A stretch of DNA of 6,115 bases from Pedobacter sp. (GTDB taxonomy: Bacteria; Bacteroidota; Bacteroidia; Sphingobacteriales; Sphingobacteriaceae). The notes beneath the pieces are model-generated. The model made no database searches, was not told the DNA's origin, and saw nothing but the letters and a program-made list of their open reading frames with translations. Where the stretch lies: NCBI GenBank assembly GCA_028287885.1, contig JAQBOT010000060.1:1-6115 (forward strand), given 5' to 3'. Positions 5,451-6,115 of this stretch are shown piece after piece (positions within the stretch are counted from its first letter, which is position 1; each line of letters opens with the position of its first letter). Both the position numbers and the translations under genes were made by a program.

Positions 5451-6115
5451 TTATTCTTGTATTAACGTGAAATCAATCTGGCGTTTAGACAAGTCTACCT
5501 TTTTAACCTTAACCTTGACTTCATCGCCAAGTTGGTATTTCTTTTTCTTGCGTTGTCCTACAATACAGTAGTTCTTTTCATCCCAAACGTAAAAGTCGTC
5601 CGCAATATCTCTCAGCCTGATCATACCTTCACATTTGTTTTCAATTAGCTCCACATACATGCCCCATTCGGTGACGCCAGATATTATGCCCATGAACAGC
5701 TTACCAACATTTTCTTCGAGGTATTCGACCTGCTTATACTTGATAGAAGCACGTTCCGCATCGGCGGCCCGTTTCTCCATCGCAGAGGAGTGCGAAGCTG
5801 CTGTTTCATACTCATCCTCACTGCCGGACTTCTCATTGTTCAGATAAGCCGCAAGGAGCCTGTGTACCATCACGTCGGGATATCTTCTGATCGGTGAGGT
5901 AAAGTGGGTATAGTGATCGAAAGCTAGTCCGTAGTGGCTTGTTTTCTTGGTTGTATAAATTGCTTTTGCCATGGAACGAATTGCCAGTTGGGTAAGAACA
6001 TTTTGTTCTTTCTTTCCTTCAACATCTTCCATTAAATAGTTCAATGACTTGGCGATTTCCCTGTCAGACTTCATGTTGATCTTATAACCAAATCTTGCAG
6101 CAAAAAGCGCGAAAT
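5451..6115 (-). CDS. rnr: ribonuclease R, C-terminal part (5' end outside the window)
   Basis: RNase R is a processive 3'-5' exoribonuclease that degrades structured RNA. The frame continues through the right edge: 13 further codons (beginning FALFAARFGYKIN) precede the methionine at 6072-6074, so that ATG is internal and the gene starts outside. About 220 residues are visible. They cover the end of the catalytic RNB domain, including LNYLMEDVEGKKEQNVLTQL, the RSMAKAIYTT segment, and the family signature HYGLAFDHYTHFTSPIRRYP, where the SPIRRYPD motif binds RNA. Then comes the C-terminal S1 RNA-binding domain (GKLFMGIISGVTEWGMYVEL to KVDLSKRQIDFTL). The four catalytic aspartates lie upstream and are not visible. 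There is no long lysine-rich tail after S1 as in E. coli RNase R. RNase R rather than RNase II is favoured by these signatures. The prenyl synthase follows after 21 bases. Confidence 0.96.
   Translation of the reverse strand, partial: FALFAARFGYKINMKSDREIAKSLNYLMEDVEGKKEQNVLTQLAIRSMAKAIYTTKKTSHYGLAFDHYTHFTSPIRRYPDVMVHRLLAAYLNNEKSGSEDEYETAASHSSAMEKRAADAERASIKYKQVEYLEENVGKLFMGIISGVTEWGMYVELIENKCEGMIRLRDIADDFYVWDEKNYCIVGQRKKKKYQLGDEVKVKVKKVDLSKRQIDFTLIQE

Noticed and set aside
5635..5847. Plus-strand open frame of 70 codons inside rnr
   Set aside because: Antisense to the RNB/S1 boundary of RNase R, short, and without a credible promoter or protein motif.
1..6115. Search by eye for CRISPR arrays, tRNA or rRNA genes, insertion-sequence ends, integrase genes and long repeats
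   Set aside because: No regularly spaced repeats, tRNA-like cloverleaf, transposase motif or long inverted repeat was seen; nearly all bases are accounted for by the listed genes and short intergenic signals.

Overview
The window looks like an ordinary chromosomal segment of a Bacteroidota bacterium, most likely a member of the Sphingobacteriaceae such as Pedobacter or a close relative. Reasons: leaders are A-rich with little Shine-Dalgarno sequence, a perfect Bacteroidota -7 element (TAnnTTTG) lies before rplU, and the proteins look like those of that phylum (a PliI-like protein, an ECF sigma factor paired with a four-helix membrane protein, a GltP-type carrier with an enlarged periplasmic loop). 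The genus is an inference from memory of such proteins, not from a search.

Layout. 1-422 (+): the 3' end of a gene for a probable secreted, PliI-like protein. 424-1507 (-): a two-gene unit, an ECF sigma factor followed with a 14-base overlap by a four-helix membrane protein; it converges on the first gene with a single base between the stop codons. 1508-1646: a divergent control region with a candidate ECF-type promoter pointing left and a weak housekeeping-type promoter pointing right. 1647-3569 (+): a GltP/DctA-family dicarboxylate/amino acid:cation symporter and, 24 bases later, an unrecognised single-pass membrane-anchored protein. 3570-4379 (+): rplU and rpmA (ribosomal proteins L21 and L27) with their own promoter, an intercistronic hairpin and a strong intrinsic terminator. 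4414-6115 (-): an isoprenyl diphosphate synthase and, upstream of it, the C-terminal part of ribonuclease R, which runs off the right edge; the pair ends in its own terminator facing that of rpmA.

How the genes work together. rplU-rpmA is the conserved large-subunit pair. rnr and the prenyl synthase are probably co-transcribed (21 bases between stop and chosen start), though their functions, RNA decay and isoprenoid chain elongation, are not directly linked. The sigma factor and the membrane protein form a plausible sigma/anti-sigma switch that may control its own promoter. No RNA gene, mobile element, CRISPR array, phage gene or biosynthetic cluster was found. I see no convincing new system; the most interesting pieces are the sigma/membrane-protein module, the extra periplasmic domain in the symporter, and the uncharacterised protein encoded next to it.
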